DNA of 64,000 bases from Clostridia bacterium (GCA_017548045.1 JAFYNR010000020.1:27314-91313), one strand, 5' to 3'; positions 32,191-42,317 are shown, counted from the first letter of the stretch. Program-made: numbers and translations. The notes: generated by a model from the letters alone, not told the origin.

Positions 32191-33678
32191 TTATTTATGA
32201 TAAAGCTTCTTCGTCTGATATCTGGGCTCGCAGGTAAGATTAATACCGATTTTTCTATATACGTCGGAGTCAACCTGAGAAAGAATAACCGTTGAATGAG
32301 CCTCGCAGTCCTTCAGCTTTTCAATGGCGTCAAGTGCCTGCTTTGCAAGGGGATTGGTGTTGGCGCTCATTGAAAGGGCAATCAGCGTTTCGTCGGAGTG
32401 GAGTCTGGGGTTGTGACCCTTGAGTATGCCTGTTTTCAGCTCCTGAATAGGCTCGATGATTGAGGGGGCGATCATAAGCAAATCCTCGGGCAGACCTGCT
32501 ATTGCCTTTGCGGCATTAAGCAGTGCGGCGCTGGATGCGCCGAGAAGGTTAGAGGTTTTGCCCGTAACGATTCTGCCGTCGGGCAGCTCGATTGCAACCG
32601 CAGGCTGACCCTCGGTTTCTTCGCTCTTTTCAAGGGCGGCTTTGATAACCTTGCGGTCCTCAACCTCAACGCCTGCCTGATTCATAAGGCTGACGATTTT
32701 ATCAACAGCCTCCTGCTTGCCTCTGCCCATACGCAAATCGCACATTGCGTTGAAGTAACGGCGCACGATTTCCTGCTTTGAGGCTTCGATAACCGCCTTA
32801 TCGTCACAGATTGCGTAGCCTGCCATATTAACACCCATATCCGTAGGTGATTTATAGGGGCTTACACCTTCAATCTTTTCAAAAATAGCGTTAAGCACGG
32901 GGAAAACCTCAACGTCTCTGTTGTAGTTGACCGTTGTTTTGCCGTAGGCTTCAAGGTGGTAGGGGTCAATCATATTGACGTCGTTAAGGTCTGCGGTAGC
33001 GGCCTCGTATGCAAGGTTAACGGGGTGCTTTAAGGGGAGATTCCACACGGGGAAGGTTTCGAATTTTGCATAGCCTGCTTTTACGCCGCGCTGGTTTTCG
33101 TGATAAAGCTGTGAAAGGCAGGTGCTCATTTTGCCGCTTCCGGGGCCGGGTGCGGTGATAACCACAAGGGGTCTTGAGGTTTCGATATATTCATTTCTGC
33201 CGAAGCCTGCCTCGCTTACGATGTGGGATACGTTATAGGGATAGCCCTCGATTGTGTAATGAGTGAAAACCTTGATTCCGAGCTGTTCAAGCTTTGCCTT
33301 GAATGCAATGCAGGCGGGCTGACCCTTGAACTGAGAGAGCACAACACTGCCCACGTAAAGACCTGAGCCTCTGTAAGCATCAATAAGGCGGAGCACGTCC
33401 GCATCGTAGGTTATGCCAAGGTCGCGGCGGATTTTATTGTTTTCAATATCAGCAGAGCTGATAACGATAACAACCTCAACCTTATCTGCAAGGCTTTTAA
33501 GCATCTGCAGCTTGCTGTCGGGAGCAAAACCGGGCAGAACCCTTGAAGCGTGAAAATCATCAAAGAGCTTGCCGCCGAATTCAAGATAAAGCTTGCCGCC
33601 GAATTTGTTAATGCGCTTGCGTATTTCCTCCGACTGAAGGCTGATATACAGAGCATTGTCAAATCCTTTTACTTTCAA
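32191..33678 (-). CDS. DUF1846 family protein
   Basis: 495 residues, the usual length of this conserved but functionally unassigned Bacillota family. The N-terminal block (KLYLEFGGKLFDDFHASRVL, about 28-47) and the ITAPGPGSGKMSTCLSQLYHE block (about 174-194, P-loop-like GPGSGK) are the family hallmarks and suggest nucleotide handling. The start is a TTG at 33678, the only start near the AAGGTGAAAGGGTG site. It is single-gene, with its own promoter and terminator. Confidence 0.88.
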   Translation of the reverse strand: MKVKGFDNALYISLQSEEIRKRINKFGGKLYLEFGGKLFDDFHASRVLPGFAPDSKLQMLKSLADKVEVVIVISSADIENNKIRRDLGITYDADVLRLIDAYRGSGLYVGSVVLSQFKGQPACIAFKAKLEQLGIKVFTHYTIEGYPYNVSHIVSEAGFGRNEYIETSRPLVVITAPGPGSGKMSTCLSQLYHENQRGVKAGYAKFETFPVWNLPLKHPVNLAYEAATADLNDVNMIDPYHLEAYGKTTVNYNRDVEVFPVLNAIFEKIEGVSPYKSPTDMGVNMAGYAICDDKAVIEASKQEIVRRYFNAMCDLRMGRGKQEAVDKIVSLMNQAGVEVEDRKVIKAALEKSEETEGQPAVAIELPDGRIVTGKTSNLLGASSAALLNAAKAIAGLPEDLLMIAPSIIEPIQELKTGILKGHNPRLHSDETLIALSMSANTNPLAKQALDAIEKLKDCEAHSTVILSQVDSDVYRKIGINLTCEPRYQTKKLYHK

Positions 33679-33721
33679 CTCAATTACACCCTTTCACCTT
33701 GTTTGAACAAATAACTATATT

Positions 33722-33750
33722 ATTATATAACACAGTTTGCACCAAATCAA
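33722..33750 (-). promoter_or_regulatory. Promoter of the DUF1846 gene
   Basis: On minus: TTGATT (33750-33745), 17 bases, TATAAT (33727-33722). Confidence 0.72.
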
Positions 33751-33975
33751 GTGGAAAACTCAAATAATTCCTGCAAAAATCCTTTGTTTTGCGAATAAAA
33801 TGCAGGATTGTGAAAGATTCTTTGTTAAATGTTGCAAATTTAAGCCGCTCAGATTACAATATTCAACATTTCTCACAAAATTATGAAAGTTGCACATTTT
33901 TTGTTGCATTTTTTTCTTTATTGGTATAAAATATACCACATAATTATTATCAGTGCATTAAAGCGTTAAATGAAC
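33751..33975 (+). promoter_or_regulatory. gdhA upstream region with a 17-bp palindrome
   Basis: This AT-rich stretch separates two divergent genes. TGGTATA-AAA-TATACCA (33922-33938) is a perfect palindrome that overlaps a TATAAA -10-like box (33925-33930) with TTGCAT (33904-33909) 15 bases upstream. Downstream, GCATTAAAGCGTTAAATG (33956-33973) shares GCGTTAAA with the inverted repeat in front of the symporter at 10388. The part from 33751 to 33900 shows nothing I can name. Confidence 0.5.
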
Positions 33976-34040
33976 GGAAAATTCCGTATTTTATACGGGC
34001 TGCCGACCAATCCCCGACAGCTTGGTAAGGAGTGTCAATT

Positions 34041-35384
34041 ATGGATTACATCAAGCGTACCATTGAAGCAGTTGCAAAGAAGCACGCAAACGAGCCTGAA
34101 TTCGTTCAGACCGTTACAGAGGTTTATGAATCAATCAAGCCCGTTATCGACCAGCATCCCGAATACGAAAAGTATTCACTGCTTGAAAGAATGGCAGAGC
34201 CCGAAAGACAGATTTCATTCCGCGTTACCTGGGTTGACGACAGCGGCAAGGTTCAGGTTAATACAGGTTACAGAGTTCAGTTCAACGGCGCAATCGGTCC
34301 CTACAAGGGCGGTCTGCGTTTCCATCCCTCGGTATACATCGGCATTATGAAGTTCCTTGCTTTTGAGCAGACCTTCAAAAACAGCCTTACAGGTCTTCCC
34401 ATCGGCGGCGCAAAGGGCGGCTCCGACTTTGACCCCAGAGGCAAGAGCGATGCAGAAATTCTCCGCTTCTGCCAGGCATTTATGACCGAGCTTTACAGAC
34501 ACATCGGCCCCGATATTGACGTTCCCGCAGGTGATATCGGTGTAGGCGGCAGAGAAATCGGCTACCTCTACGGTCAGTACAGACGCATCAGAGGCGCATT
34601 CGAAAACGGCGTTCTCACAGGTAAGGGCCTTTCATACGGCGGCTCACTTATTAGACCCGAAGCAACAGGCTACGGTGCTACATACTACGCAGTTGAAATG
34701 CTCAAGCATTTCGGTGAAGAAATCAAGGGCAAGACCTTTGCAATTTCCGGCTTCGGTAACGTTGCATGGGGTGCCGTTCAGAAGATTACAGAGCTTGGCG
34801 GTAAGGTTGTTACCATTTCAGGTCCTGACGGATATGTATATGATGCAGACGGTATCAGCACACCCGAAAAGATTGACTTTATGCTCGAAATGAGAGCATC
34901 GGGCCGTGACAAGGTTCAGGATTATGCAGATAAGTTTGGCGCAGAATTCTTTGCAGGTCAGAAGCCCTGGGGCGTTAAGGTTGACGTTGCAATGCCCTGC
35001 GCAACTCAGAACGAAATCGGTATGGCAGAGGCTGAAAAGCTTGTTGCAAACGGTGTTCCCTACTACATCGAGGTTGCAAATATGCCCACAACCAACGAGG
35101 CTCTTGCATACCTTAAGGCAAACTGCAAGGCAGTTGCTCCTTCAAAGGCAGTTAACGCAGGCGGCGTTGCCGTTTCAGCCCTCGAAATGAGCCAGAACTC
35201 AATGAGATACAGCTGGACTGCTGAAGAGGTTGATGCAAAGCTTAAGCAGATTATGAAGGATATCCACGATAATTCTGCTGCAGCATCAGAAAAATACGGT
35301 CTGGGCTACGACCTTGTAGCAGGCGCAAACATCGCAGGCTTCATCAAGGTCGCAGATGCAATGATGGCTCAGGGTCTTATCTAA
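34041..35384 (+). CDS. gdhA: Glutamate dehydrogenase (NADP-type hexameric)
   Basis: Interconverts glutamate with 2-oxoglutarate and ammonia. 447 residues as in bacterial hexameric GDH. The substrate region GPYKGGLRFHPSV (about 86-98), the catalytic-site block GGAKGGSDFDPRGKSDAE (about 120-137) and the nucleotide fold ISGFGNVAWGA (about 236-246) are present. AAGGAG at 34027-34032 gives the ATG at 34041; a GTG three codons earlier overlaps that site. High use of a few preferred codons suggests strong expression. In a fermenter it may feed ammonia assimilation or glutamate fermentation. Confidence 0.96.
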   Translation: MDYIKRTIEAVAKKHANEPEFVQTVTEVYESIKPVIDQHPEYEKYSLLERMAEPERQISFRVTWVDDSGKVQVNTGYRVQFNGAIGPYKGGLRFHPSVYIGIMKFLAFEQTFKNSLTGLPIGGAKGGSDFDPRGKSDAEILRFCQAFMTELYRHIGPDIDVPAGDIGVGGREIGYLYGQYRRIRGAFENGVLTGKGLSYGGSLIRPEATGYGATYYAVEMLKHFGEEIKGKTFAISGFGNVAWGAVQKITELGGKVVTISGPDGYVYDADGISTPEKIDFMLEMRASGRDKVQDYADKFGAEFFAGQKPWGVKVDVAMPCATQNEIGMAEAEKLVANGVPYYIEVANMPTTNEALAYLKANCKAVAPSKAVNAGGVAVSALEMSQNSMRYSWTAEEVDAKLKQIMKDIHDNSAAASEKYGLGYDLVAGANIAGFIKVADAMMAQGLI

Positions 35385-35386
35385 TG

Positions 35387-35416
35387 AAAAAAGGTCAGCT
35401 TCGGCTGACCTTTTTA
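35387..35416. terminator. Bidirectional terminator after gdhA
   Basis: AAAGGTCAGC, TTCG, GCTGACCTTTTT with an A-run before it; also placed to stop pflA transcription on minus. Confidence 0.9.
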
Positions 35417-35421
35417 ATGTT

Positions 35422-36120
35422 TTATAACAGATTTTTTAATTTATTCATCGTTTCCGCCGAAGGCTCGGGGATATGCGCAAAGGGAAAAACGATTCCCATT
35501 TTGTCATACTTCACCTGACAGATTTTGCGGAAGGGGAGAAGCTCGGTTTTGTCAACGCACAGGTGCTTTGACGCTATCCTCTTTAATTCAAGAATATTTT
35601 CCTCGTTATCGTTGAGCGTGGGTATAATAACCTGCCTCAGGGTAACGGGGATTTCTTTCTTGTTAAGATAGTCAAGAAATTCAAGAACGGATTTCATTTC
35701 ACAGCCTGCGTGCTCCTTATAAAGCTCATCGGTTGTGTATTTTACGTCAAGCAGCACTCTGTCCGTTACCTCAAGCAGTGCTTTTACGCTGCCGTTGAGA
35801 ATACTGCCCGACGTATCAAGGCAGGTGTTGATGCCTGCCCTGCGGCAAAGCTCAAAAACCTCTCTCACAAAATCCGCCTGCAGCAGAGGCTCGCCGCCCG
35901 AAACGGTAATACCGCCTTCACTGCCGAAATATTCTTTGTATCTCACCACGCGGTTCGCAACGTCCTCAGCGGTGTATTCCTTGCCCTCGTTCATCTTCCA
36001 CGTATCGGGATTATGGCAGCAGCCGCAACGCAGATTACAGCCCTGCATGAACACCACAAAGCGTATGCCGGGGCCGTCCGTTGCGCCGAGGCTCTGGAAT
36101 GAGTGGATGTAACCTGTCAT
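35422..36120 (-). CDS. pflA: Pyruvate formate-lyase activating enzyme
   Basis: Radical-SAM enzyme that installs the glycyl radical on PflB. 232 residues with the 4Fe-4S ligand motif CNLRCGCC (CxxxCxxC) at about 29-36 and the SAM-binding [13 protein letters not shown] near 69-81. The ATG overlaps the pflB stop (ATGA), so the activator is made in step with its target. The neighbouring residues [15 protein letters not shown] are typical of PflA rather than of other activators. Confidence 0.95.
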   Translation of the reverse strand: MTGYIHSFQSLGATDGPGIRFVVFMQGCNLRCGCCHNPDTWKMNEGKEYTAEDVANRVVRYKEYFGSEGGITVSGGEPLLQADFVREVFELCRRAGINTCLDTSGSILNGSVKALLEVTDRVLLDVKYTTDELYKEHAGCEMKSVLEFLDYLNKKEIPVTLRQVIIPTLNDNEENILELKRIASKHLCVDKTELLPFRKICQVKYDKMGIVFPFAHIPEPSAETMNKLKNLL

Positions 36121-38348
36121 ATTGCTTCGTGGAAGGTACGGCTGATAACTTCTCTCTGCTGTTCGCGTGAAAGCTTGTTGAAGTTAACCGCATAACCCGA
36201 AACTCTTATGGTAAGGTTGGGGTAATCCTCGGGGTTTTCGTATGCCTTCATCAGCGTTTCACGGTTAAGCACGTTAACGTTGATGTGATGAGCCTTCTTT
36301 GCAAAGTAGCCGTCAAGGATTGAAACAAGGTTATTGGTTCTTTCATCCTCATCCTTGCCCAGTGCTTCGGGAGTGATTGAGAAGGTGTTCGAAACGCCGT
36401 CACGGCAGTCGTCATAGCTGATTTTTGCAACGGAGTTAAGGGATGCTAGGGCACCGTTTTCTTCTCTGTTGTGCATGGGATTTGCACCGGGAGCAAAGGG
36501 AGCGCTTGCTTTTCTGCCGTCGGGTGTTGCGCCCGTATTCTTGCCGTACATAACGTTTGACGTGATTGTAAGTACGGAAAGGGTGTGGATTGCTTTTCTG
36601 TAAGTGGGAGTCTTGCGAAGCTCTGTGATAACTTTATGAGCCATATCCTTTGCAATAAGGTCAACTCTGTCGTCATCGTTGCCGTATTTGGGGAAATCGC
36701 CTTCGGTTCTGAATTCGGTAATGAAGCCGTTGCTGTTTTTAACGGGAATTACGTTTGCATATTTGATTGCGCTGAGTGAGTCGGCAACAACCGAAAGACC
36801 TGCGATGCCGAATGCCATAAAACGCTCAACGTCAGTATCGTGAAGTGCCATCTGAAGCTTTTCATAGGCATACTTATCGTGCATATAATGAATGATGTTC
36901 ATTGTGTTGACGTAGAGATTGCTCAGCCATGCGATATAAATATCAAAGCGCTTCATAACCTCGTCGTAATCCAGCTTGTTGCCCTCCATAACGGGCATCT
37001 GAGGTCCGATATGGATACCGCTTGTGGTGTCGTAGCCGCCGTTAATTGCAATAAGCAGAAGCTTTGCAAGGTTGCAGCGTGCGCCGAAGAACTGCATCTG
37101 CTTGCCGATTTTCATTGCGGAAACACAGCAGGCAATGGCGTAATCGTCGCCGTAGATGGGTCGCATAATATCGTCGTTTTCATACTGGATCGAGTCTGTA
37201 TCTGCCGAAACCTTGGCGCAGAATTTCTTGAAGTTTTCGGGCAGTGAGTTTGACCAGAGAACGGTCAGATTAGGCTCGGGTGACGAGCCGAGGGTGTAAA
37301 GAGTGTTGAGAATTCTGAAGCTGCTCTTTGTGACAAGTGTTCTGCCGTTCTCACCCATACCGCCTACGGCTTCGGTAATCCACATGGGGTCGCCGCCGAA
37401 AAGCTCGTTATATTCGGGTGTACGCAGGTGGCGTGCAATACGCAACTTCATAACAAAATCGTCAACAAGCTCCTGAGCGTCTGTTTCGGTAAGAGTACCG
37501 TTTGCAATATCACGCTCAATATAAATATCAAAGAACGTGCTTACTCTGCCAAGTGACATTGCGGCACCGTTCTGCTCCTTGATGGCACCGAGATAAGCAA
37601 AATAAGTCCACTGAATTGCTTCCTTTGCGTTTGATGCGGGGCCGCTTATATCGAAGCCGTACATTGATGCCATTTCTTTAAGCTTGCCGAGGAAAGCAAT
37701 CTGGCGGAAAAGCTCTTCATCAAGGCGGATCTGCTCCGTATTGAAAGCCTGACCTGCAAGCTCGTTTTTATCTTTTTTCTTTTCTTCGATAAGTCTGTCA
37801 ACGCCGTAGAGGGCAACTCTGCGGTAATCGCCGATGATTCTGCCTCTGCCGTATGCATCGGGCAGACCCGTGATTACGTGGCATTTGCGTGCCTGACGCA
37901 TTTCATCTGTGTATGCACGGAAAACGCCGTCGTTGTGGGTGGTGCGGTAGTGGAATTCTTCCTCAACCTTTCTGCTCAGCTTGTAGCCGTAAGCCTCGCA
38001 GGCCTGACGCACCATACGCATACCGCCGAAGGGGTTAACGCCTCTTTTGAGAGGTCTGTTGGTCTGCATACCGAAAATAAGCTCGTTATCCTTATCGATA
38101 TAACCGGGTGAATAGCTTGTAAGCGAGGATACGGTTGCGGTGTCGATATCAAGCACGCCGCCGAACTGACGCTCAAGGGCAAAAAGATTTTCCAGCTTTT
38201 TCATAAGGCCGTTTGTGCGCTCGGTTGCGCCTGCAAGAAAGCTGCTGTCGCCTTCGTATGCGCTGTAATTCTGCTGAATGAAATCGCGGACGTTGATTTC
38301 GTCCTGCCACACACCGGGATTAAAGCCTGTCCAATTCTTGTGTTCCAT
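36117..38348 (-). CDS. pflB: Formate acetyltransferase (pyruvate formate-lyase)
   Basis: Splits pyruvate plus CoA into acetyl-CoA and formate. 743 residues; the catalytic Cys pair sits in [12 protein letters not shown] (near 408-419) and the glycyl radical in RVSGYAVNF near 711-719, followed by the conserved C-terminal RTFHEAI. The ATG at 38348 is preceded by AAGGAGGC. Expression is set by a ZTP riboswitch and terminator in the leader. As the single PFL here, it would supply formate and acetyl-CoA during sugar fermentation and one-carbon units for purine synthesis. Confidence 0.97.
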   Translation of the reverse strand: MEHKNWTGFNPGVWQDEINVRDFIQQNYSAYEGDSSFLAGATERTNGLMKKLENLFALERQFGGVLDIDTATVSSLTSYSPGYIDKDNELIFGMQTNRPLKRGVNPFGGMRMVRQACEAYGYKLSRKVEEEFHYRTTHNDGVFRAYTDEMRQARKCHVITGLPDAYGRGRIIGDYRRVALYGVDRLIEEKKKDKNELAGQAFNTEQIRLDEELFRQIAFLGKLKEMASMYGFDISGPASNAKEAIQWTYFAYLGAIKEQNGAAMSLGRVSTFFDIYIERDIANGTLTETDAQELVDDFVMKLRIARHLRTPEYNELFGGDPMWITEAVGGMGENGRTLVTKSSFRILNTLYTLGSSPEPNLTVLWSNSLPENFKKFCAKVSADTDSIQYENDDIMRPIYGDDYAIACCVSAMKIGKQMQFFGARCNLAKLLLIAINGGYDTTSGIHIGPQMPVMEGNKLDYDEVMKRFDIYIAWLSNLYVNTMNIIHYMHDKYAYEKLQMALHDTDVERFMAFGIAGLSVVADSLSAIKYANVIPVKNSNGFITEFRTEGDFPKYGNDDDRVDLIAKDMAHKVITELRKTPTYRKAIHTLSVLTITSNVMYGKNTGATPDGRKASAPFAPGANPMHNREENGALASLNSVAKISYDDCRDGVSNTFSITPEALGKDEDERTNNLVSILDGYFAKKAHHINVNVLNRETLMKAYENPEDYPNLTIRVSGYAVNFNKLSREQQREVISRTFHEAI

Positions 38349-38382
38349 AGGTAACTGCCTCCTTAATTAGGAATAAAAAAAC

Positions 38383-38421
38383 AAAAAAGGGCTTATTCAG
38401 TTCATCAAAACTGAATAGCCC
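38383..38421 (-). terminator. Riboswitch-controlled terminator before pflB
   Basis: On minus: GGGCTATTCAGTT and AACTGAATAAGCCC form the stem, followed by TTTTTT. Its first bases (GGGC) are the last bases of the ZTP aptamer, so folding of the aptamer and of the terminator exclude each other. Confidence 0.88.
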
Positions 38422-38510
38422 AGACGGTCGGCATATAAAATACTTTAAAACTTAAAGTATATGTTTACATTCCCTTGCGGTGCTCCGCTGTTCCGTCAGT
38501 CATGTAAACT
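38418..38510 (-). ncRNA. ZTP riboswitch (pfl motif)
   Basis: Read on minus: P1 arms GTTTACAT and ATGTAAAC (8 bp) enclose GACTGACGG, a small GCGG/CCGC hairpin and AAGGGA; a linker hairpin ATACTTT/AAAGTAT follows; then CCGTCTGGGC. The consensus of this class has GACUGGCG and CCGCCUGGGC; here both pseudoknot strands changed together (GACGG with CCGTC), a compensatory change that supports the call. Known members bind ZTP/ZMP, signals of low 10-formyl-THF, and switch folate and pfl genes on by preventing the terminator. Confidence 0.9.
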
Positions 38511-38520
38511 TTGTATTTTT

Positions 38521-38549
38521 ATTATACAGAAAGGCAGGAAATATGTCAA
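38521..38549 (-). promoter_or_regulatory. Promoter of the pflB-pflA operon
   Basis: On minus: consensus TTGACA (38549-38544), 17 bases, TATAAT (38526-38521); transcription should start just before the ZTP aptamer. Confidence 0.85.
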
Positions 38550-38614
38550 TTAAAAAATTCACCAAATATTGTGCCGTTTACAGAAAATATATAGTGAATG
38601 TTGTGTCTGAAATC

Positions 38615-38642
38615 AAAAGAGGGATGCCTGTGCATCCCTCTT
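38615..38642 (-). terminator. Terminator at the end of the his operon
   Basis: An 11-bp stem AAGAGGGATGC/GCATCCCTCTT with a 4-base loop and TTTT on the minus strand. Confidence 0.85.
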
Positions 38643-38649
38643 AATTTTA

Positions 38650-39573
38650 TCATACCCACTTCTCGATTGCTTTGGCAACAAGATAAACGGTTTTGTCAAC
38701 AACAGCATAGTCTTCTTCCGAGAGGTTGAGAAGAGGAGCTCTTACTCCGCCAAGGCGAAGACTTGCAAGCTCAATGAGAGCTGTTTTTGCAACTGCATAC
38801 ATATTGCCGTTTGCAGAGCACATTGTGTAAATAACCTCATTGATATCGTTCTGAAGCTTGCCTGCGTTTTCAAAATCGCCTGCTTTAAGAAGCGAATTGA
38901 GCTTTACGAAAAGCTCGGGCATAACGCCGTAGGTACCGCCGATACCGCCGTCTGCACCGATAAGTCTGCCGCCAACAAACTGCTCGTCGGGGCCGTTGAA
39001 AACAACAATTTCTTTTTTGTTGATTGCAGCCTGTCTTTTGAACATCTGAATATCCTGAATGGGCATTGATGAATTCTTGACGCCGATAACTCTGGGATTT
39101 TTCAGCATTTCGTCAAAAAGGCTGAGAGTGAGCGAAACACCTGCAAGCTGAGGAATGTTATAGATAACGAAATCCGTGTTGGGTGCGGCGTCGGAAATAT
39201 CGTTCCAGTATTTTGCAATCGCTCTTTCGGGGAGCTTGAAATAGATGGGAGGGATTGCGGCAATGGCATCAACTCCCAATGATTCAGCGTGGCGTGCAAG
39301 CTCGCAGCTGTCATCGGTGTTGTTGCAGGCAACGTGAGCAATGATTGCAATTCTGCCCTTTGCAGCCTCCATAACGGCTTCAAGTGTCTGCTTTCTTTCT
39401 TCAACGCTCAGGTAAATACATTCACCCGATGAACCGCCTACGTAAAGACCGTCAACACCTTTTTTGATAAGATATTCAACATACTTTTTTGTTGCTTCTG
39501 TTGAAACACTGCCTGTGCTGTCATAACAAGCATAAAAGGCGGGGAATATGCCCTTATATTTTTCAAGACTCAT
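38650..39573 (-). CDS. N-acetylneuraminate lyase-like aldolase (DHDPS superfamily)
   Basis: 307-residue (beta/alpha)8 aldolase. The Schiff-base lysine is Lys166 in GVKNSS, the catalytic tyrosine Tyr138 in IYNIPQ, and the carboxylate-binding loop is GGSSGE (46-51, Ser for the common Thr). VFNGPDEQF points to the sialic-acid-lyase branch rather than DapA. It lies 13 bases behind hisIE and in front of the operon terminator, so it is probably cotranscribed with histidine synthesis, an unusual partner. It could serve sialic-acid or 2-oxo-acid catabolism; nagB at 53540 would handle the later amino sugar step. Confidence 0.84.
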   Translation of the reverse strand: MSLEKYKGIFPAFYACYDSTGSVSTEATKKYVEYLIKKGVDGLYVGGSSGECIYLSVEERKQTLEAVMEAAKGRIAIIAHVACNNTDDSCELARHAESLGVDAIAAIPPIYFKLPERAIAKYWNDISDAAPNTDFVIYNIPQLAGVSLTLSLFDEMLKNPRVIGVKNSSMPIQDIQMFKRQAAINKKEIVVFNGPDEQFVGGRLIGADGGIGGTYGVMPELFVKLNSLLKAGDFENAGKLQNDINEVIYTMCSANGNMYAVAKTALIELASLRLGGVRAPLLNLSEEDYAVVDKTVYLVAKAIEKWV

Positions 39574-39586
39574 AATTATATCTCCC

Positions 39587-40222
39587 TTACTGCATTTTTT
39601 CCTGCTTTACTTTATGGTCAACAATGTGACGCTTTGCAAGCTCAGCGGTTACTTCTTCAAGGCTGATGCCCATTTCAATCATAAGCACGGTAACATGGTA
39701 AAGAAGGTCTGCGATTTCATAAACGGTTTCTGCTTTGTCGCCGCCCTTTGCGCCGATAATAACCTCGGTACATTCTTCGCCCACTTTTTTGAGAATTTTA
39801 TCAATTCCCTTTTCAAAAAGGTAGGTTGTGTATGAGCCCTCCTTCTTGTTTATCTTTCTGCCAAGGAGCATTTCATAAAGACCCTCGTAGCTGAATTCCT
39901 CCGCTTCGGGTGCAACAACGTCCTCAAAGAAGCAGGATTCACTTCCCGTATGGCAGGCAGGGCCGTTTTTGATAACGTCAATAAGAAGGGTATCCTTATC
40001 GCAGTCGGTACGGATTGAAACAACCTGCTGTGTGTTGCCGGAGGTTTCGCCCTTTCTCCAGAGCTGCTGACGGCTTCTGCTGAAGAAGCAGGTTTTGCCC
40101 TCTTTGATTGTGATTTCAAGGCTTTCCGCATTCATATATGCAAGCATAAGCACCTTTTTGCTGTAATGGTCCTGCACGATTGCAGGGATAAGTCCGTCAC
40201 TGTTATATTTAAGTTCAACCAT
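39587..40222 (-). CDS. hisIE: Bifunctional phosphoribosyl-AMP cyclohydrolase / phosphoribosyl-ATP pyrophosphatase
   Basis: Catalyses steps 2 and 3 of histidine synthesis. The 211 residues are a fusion: the HisI domain (about 1-105) shows [26 protein letters not shown] and the zinc-binding CDKDTLL and ACHTG; the HisE domain (about 115-205) shows [15 protein letters not shown] and ELADLLYH-like [13 protein letters not shown]. It is two bases after hisF. Confidence 0.96.
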   Translation of the reverse strand: MVELKYNSDGLIPAIVQDHYSKKVLMLAYMNAESLEITIKEGKTCFFSRSRQQLWRKGETSGNTQQVVSIRTDCDKDTLLIDVIKNGPACHTGSESCFFEDVVAPEAEEFSYEGLYEMLLGRKINKKEGSYTTYLFEKGIDKILKKVGEECTEVIIGAKGGDKAETVYEIADLLYHVTVLMIEMGISLEEVTAELAKRHIVDHKVKQEKMQ

Positions 40223-40224
40223 TT

Positions 40225-40980
40225 TTATATCCTCATCTCTATATCGTTTTCGTTAAGGTAACGCTTCAGATCCATAATGTTGACTTCCTTGAAATGGAAA
40301 ATCGAAGCCGCAAGACCTGCATCCGCAACGCCTGCACGGAAAAGCTCAAGAAAATCTTCCTTCTTGCCTGCACCGCCGCTGGCGATAACGGGAATTGAAA
40401 CAAGGTCGCTGATTTTCTGAAGCATTTCAAGGTCAAAGCCCTGCTTTACGCCGTCGGTATCGATGCTGTTCACAACAAGCTCGCCTGCGCCGTTATTTTC
40501 ACCCATCTTTGCCCATTCCAGAGCATCAATGCCCGTATCGATTCTGCCGCCCTTGCTGAAAATATGGAATTTGCCGTCAACACGCTTTATATCCATTGAA
40601 AGCACAACGCACTGGTCGCCGTATTTTTTTGCCGCCTTTTCGATGATTGACGGGTCTTTGATTGCACCGGAGTTAACGGATACTTTATCTGCACCGCATT
40701 TGAGCACACGGTCAAAGTCATCAAGAGTGTTGATGCCGCCGCCTACGGTAAGGGGGATGAAAATTTCACTTGCAACCTGAGTGAGTGCATCGGTGAAAAG
40801 TGCTCTGCCCTCAAATGAAGCGGTTATGTCGTAGAAAACAAGCTCATCCGCACCGCTGTCGTTATAGAAATGAGCAAGCTCAACGGGTGAGGCAACATCC
40901 TGAATTCCTTCAAAGTTAACGCCTTTTACAACTCTGCCGTTTCTTACGTCAAGGCAGGGGATAATTCTTTTTGTAATCAT
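40225..40980 (-). CDS. hisF: Imidazole glycerol phosphate synthase, cyclase subunit
   Basis: 251-residue (beta/alpha)8 barrel. [15 protein letters not shown] (about 6-20) contains the catalytic Asp, and [14 protein letters not shown] (about 170-183) the second. With HisH it makes imidazole glycerol phosphate and AICAR. The ATG overlaps the stop of hisA by four bases. Confidence 0.97.
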   Translation of the reverse strand: MITKRIIPCLDVRNGRVVKGVNFEGIQDVASPVELAHFYNDSGADELVFYDITASFEGRALFTDALTQVASEIFIPLTVGGGINTLDDFDRVLKCGADKVSVNSGAIKDPSIIEKAAKKYGDQCVVLSMDIKRVDGKFHIFSKGGRIDTGIDALEWAKMGENNGAGELVVNSIDTDGVKQGFDLEMLQKISDLVSIPVIASGGAGKKEDFLELFRAGVADAGLAASIFHFKEVNIMDLKRYLNENDIEMRI

Positions 40981-41696
40981 ACTGCACCTCCTGCCGCAAG
41001 GGCTTCTTTAAGGGTGAGCTTTCCTTCGTAAACCGCCTTGCCCACGATTGCGCCGTAGATACCCATTCTGCTGAGGGTTTCAATCTCGTGTGCAAAGGTT
41101 ATGCCGCCTGAAGCAACGATATCAAGACCTTTGATCTCCGAAAGCTCTTTGTATATTTCAAGGTTGGTGCCCGAAAGCATACCGTCCTTCGAAATGTCTG
41201 TATAAATAACGGTTGATACGCCTGTGTCACGGAGCTTTTTGCAGAATTCAACAGAATTGACGTTTGTTGTTTCCTGCCATCCGCTGACGGCAACAAAGCC
41301 GTTTTTTGCATCAACGCCAACAGCAACCGCACTGCCGAATTCTTTTACCGCTTCTTCAACGAAGGGATAGTTACGCACAGCCGCCGTGCCGAGGATAACA
41401 CGCTTTACGCCCAGATTAAGGTATTCCTCAATTCTCTGCATATTGCGTATTCCGCCGCCGACCTCAATGAAAAGACCTTTGATTTTTGCGGCTTCCTTGA
41501 TTGCGTCAAAGTTAACGGGAGTGCCGTCCTTTGCACCGTCAAGGTCAACCATATGCAGGTTGGTTGCTCCGTCCTTCATAAATTCCAGAGCCATTTCTGC
41601 AGGCGAATCGGCATAAATCTTTACCTGATTGTAGTCGCCCTTCGTAAGACGGACAACCTTGCCGCCCAATATATCCGTTGCGGGAAAAATCTGCAT
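40977..41696 (-). CDS. hisA: ProFAR isomerase
   Basis: 239 residues. The two half-barrel phosphate sites and the Asp in FPATDILGGKVVRLTKGDY (about 4-22) and YTDISKDGMLSG (about 163-174) mark the HisA family. It performs the Amadori rearrangement of ProFAR. Spaced 12 bases after hisH. Confidence 0.96.
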   Translation of the reverse strand: MQIFPATDILGGKVVRLTKGDYNQVKIYADSPAEMALEFMKDGATNLHMVDLDGAKDGTPVNFDAIKEAAKIKGLFIEVGGGIRNMQRIEEYLNLGVKRVILGTAAVRNYPFVEEAVKEFGSAVAVGVDAKNGFVAVSGWQETTNVNSVEFCKKLRDTGVSTVIYTDISKDGMLSGTNLEIYKELSEIKGLDIVASGGITFAHEIETLSRMGIYGAIVGKAVYEGKLTLKEALAAGGAV

Positions 41697-41708
41697 AATT
41701 TGTACTCC

Positions 41709-42317
41709 TTATAACTCTGAGAATGCTTTGAGAAGTGCAAGACCCTTTGCGCCGCTTTTTTCGGGATGGAACTGCATTCCGTATACACTGCCGCTTCTGA
41801 CTATTGCAGGCACGGCAACGCCGTATTCCGCAAAGGCGAGAGTGTTTTCAACACAGTTTCTTGCATAGAATGAGTGAACAAAATACATATAATCGCCCGG
41901 CTCAATGTATTTGAAAATGGGGTCAGCCTTTGCAAGGTTCAGCTTGTTCCAGCCCATATGGGGGATTTTAAGACCTTTGGGAACCTGACCTTCAAGAGGG
42001 CCTACGAAGCCTTTGATAAGACCCAGACCTGCGTGGGCGCCGTATTCAAAGCTTTTTTCAAAAAGAAGCTGCATTCCCAGGCATATGCCCAATATGGGCT
42101 TGCCCTGTGTTGCCTGATCACGGAGAAGCTCAACCATTCCGCAGTCACGGAGCTTCTTTGCCGCATCGCCGAATGCACCTACGCCGGGAAGAATTATTTT
42201 ATCTGCGGCGGTGATTTCATCCTTGTCACCGGTTATTTTGCACTCGATACCGAGGCTTCTGAGGGATGACGAAAGTGAAAAAAGATTGCCGCAGCCGTAG
42301 TCGATTATTGCTATCAT
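41709..42317 (-). CDS. hisH: Imidazole glycerol phosphate synthase, glutaminase subunit
   Basis: 202-residue class I glutamine amidotransferase. The nucleophile is the Cys of GICLGMQLLF near 77-86, and the His-Glu pair is in FHPEKSG near 181-187. It feeds ammonia into HisF. The start codon shares one base with the hisB stop (TAATG). Confidence 0.96.
   Translation of the reverse strand: MIAIIDYGCGNLFSLSSSLRSLGIECKITGDKDEITAADKIILPGVGAFGDAAKKLRDCGMVELLRDQATQGKPILGICLGMQLLFEKSFEYGAHAGLGLIKGFVGPLEGQVPKGLKIPHMGWNKLNLAKADPIFKYIEPGDYMYFVHSFYARNCVENTLAFAEYGVAVPAIVRSGSVYGMQFHPEKSGAKGLALLKAFSEL

Noticed and set aside
38389-38421. Terminal repeat of an insertion sequence
   Set aside because: The inverted repeat is a terminator with a T-run on minus, directly joined to a ZTP aptamer and pflB.
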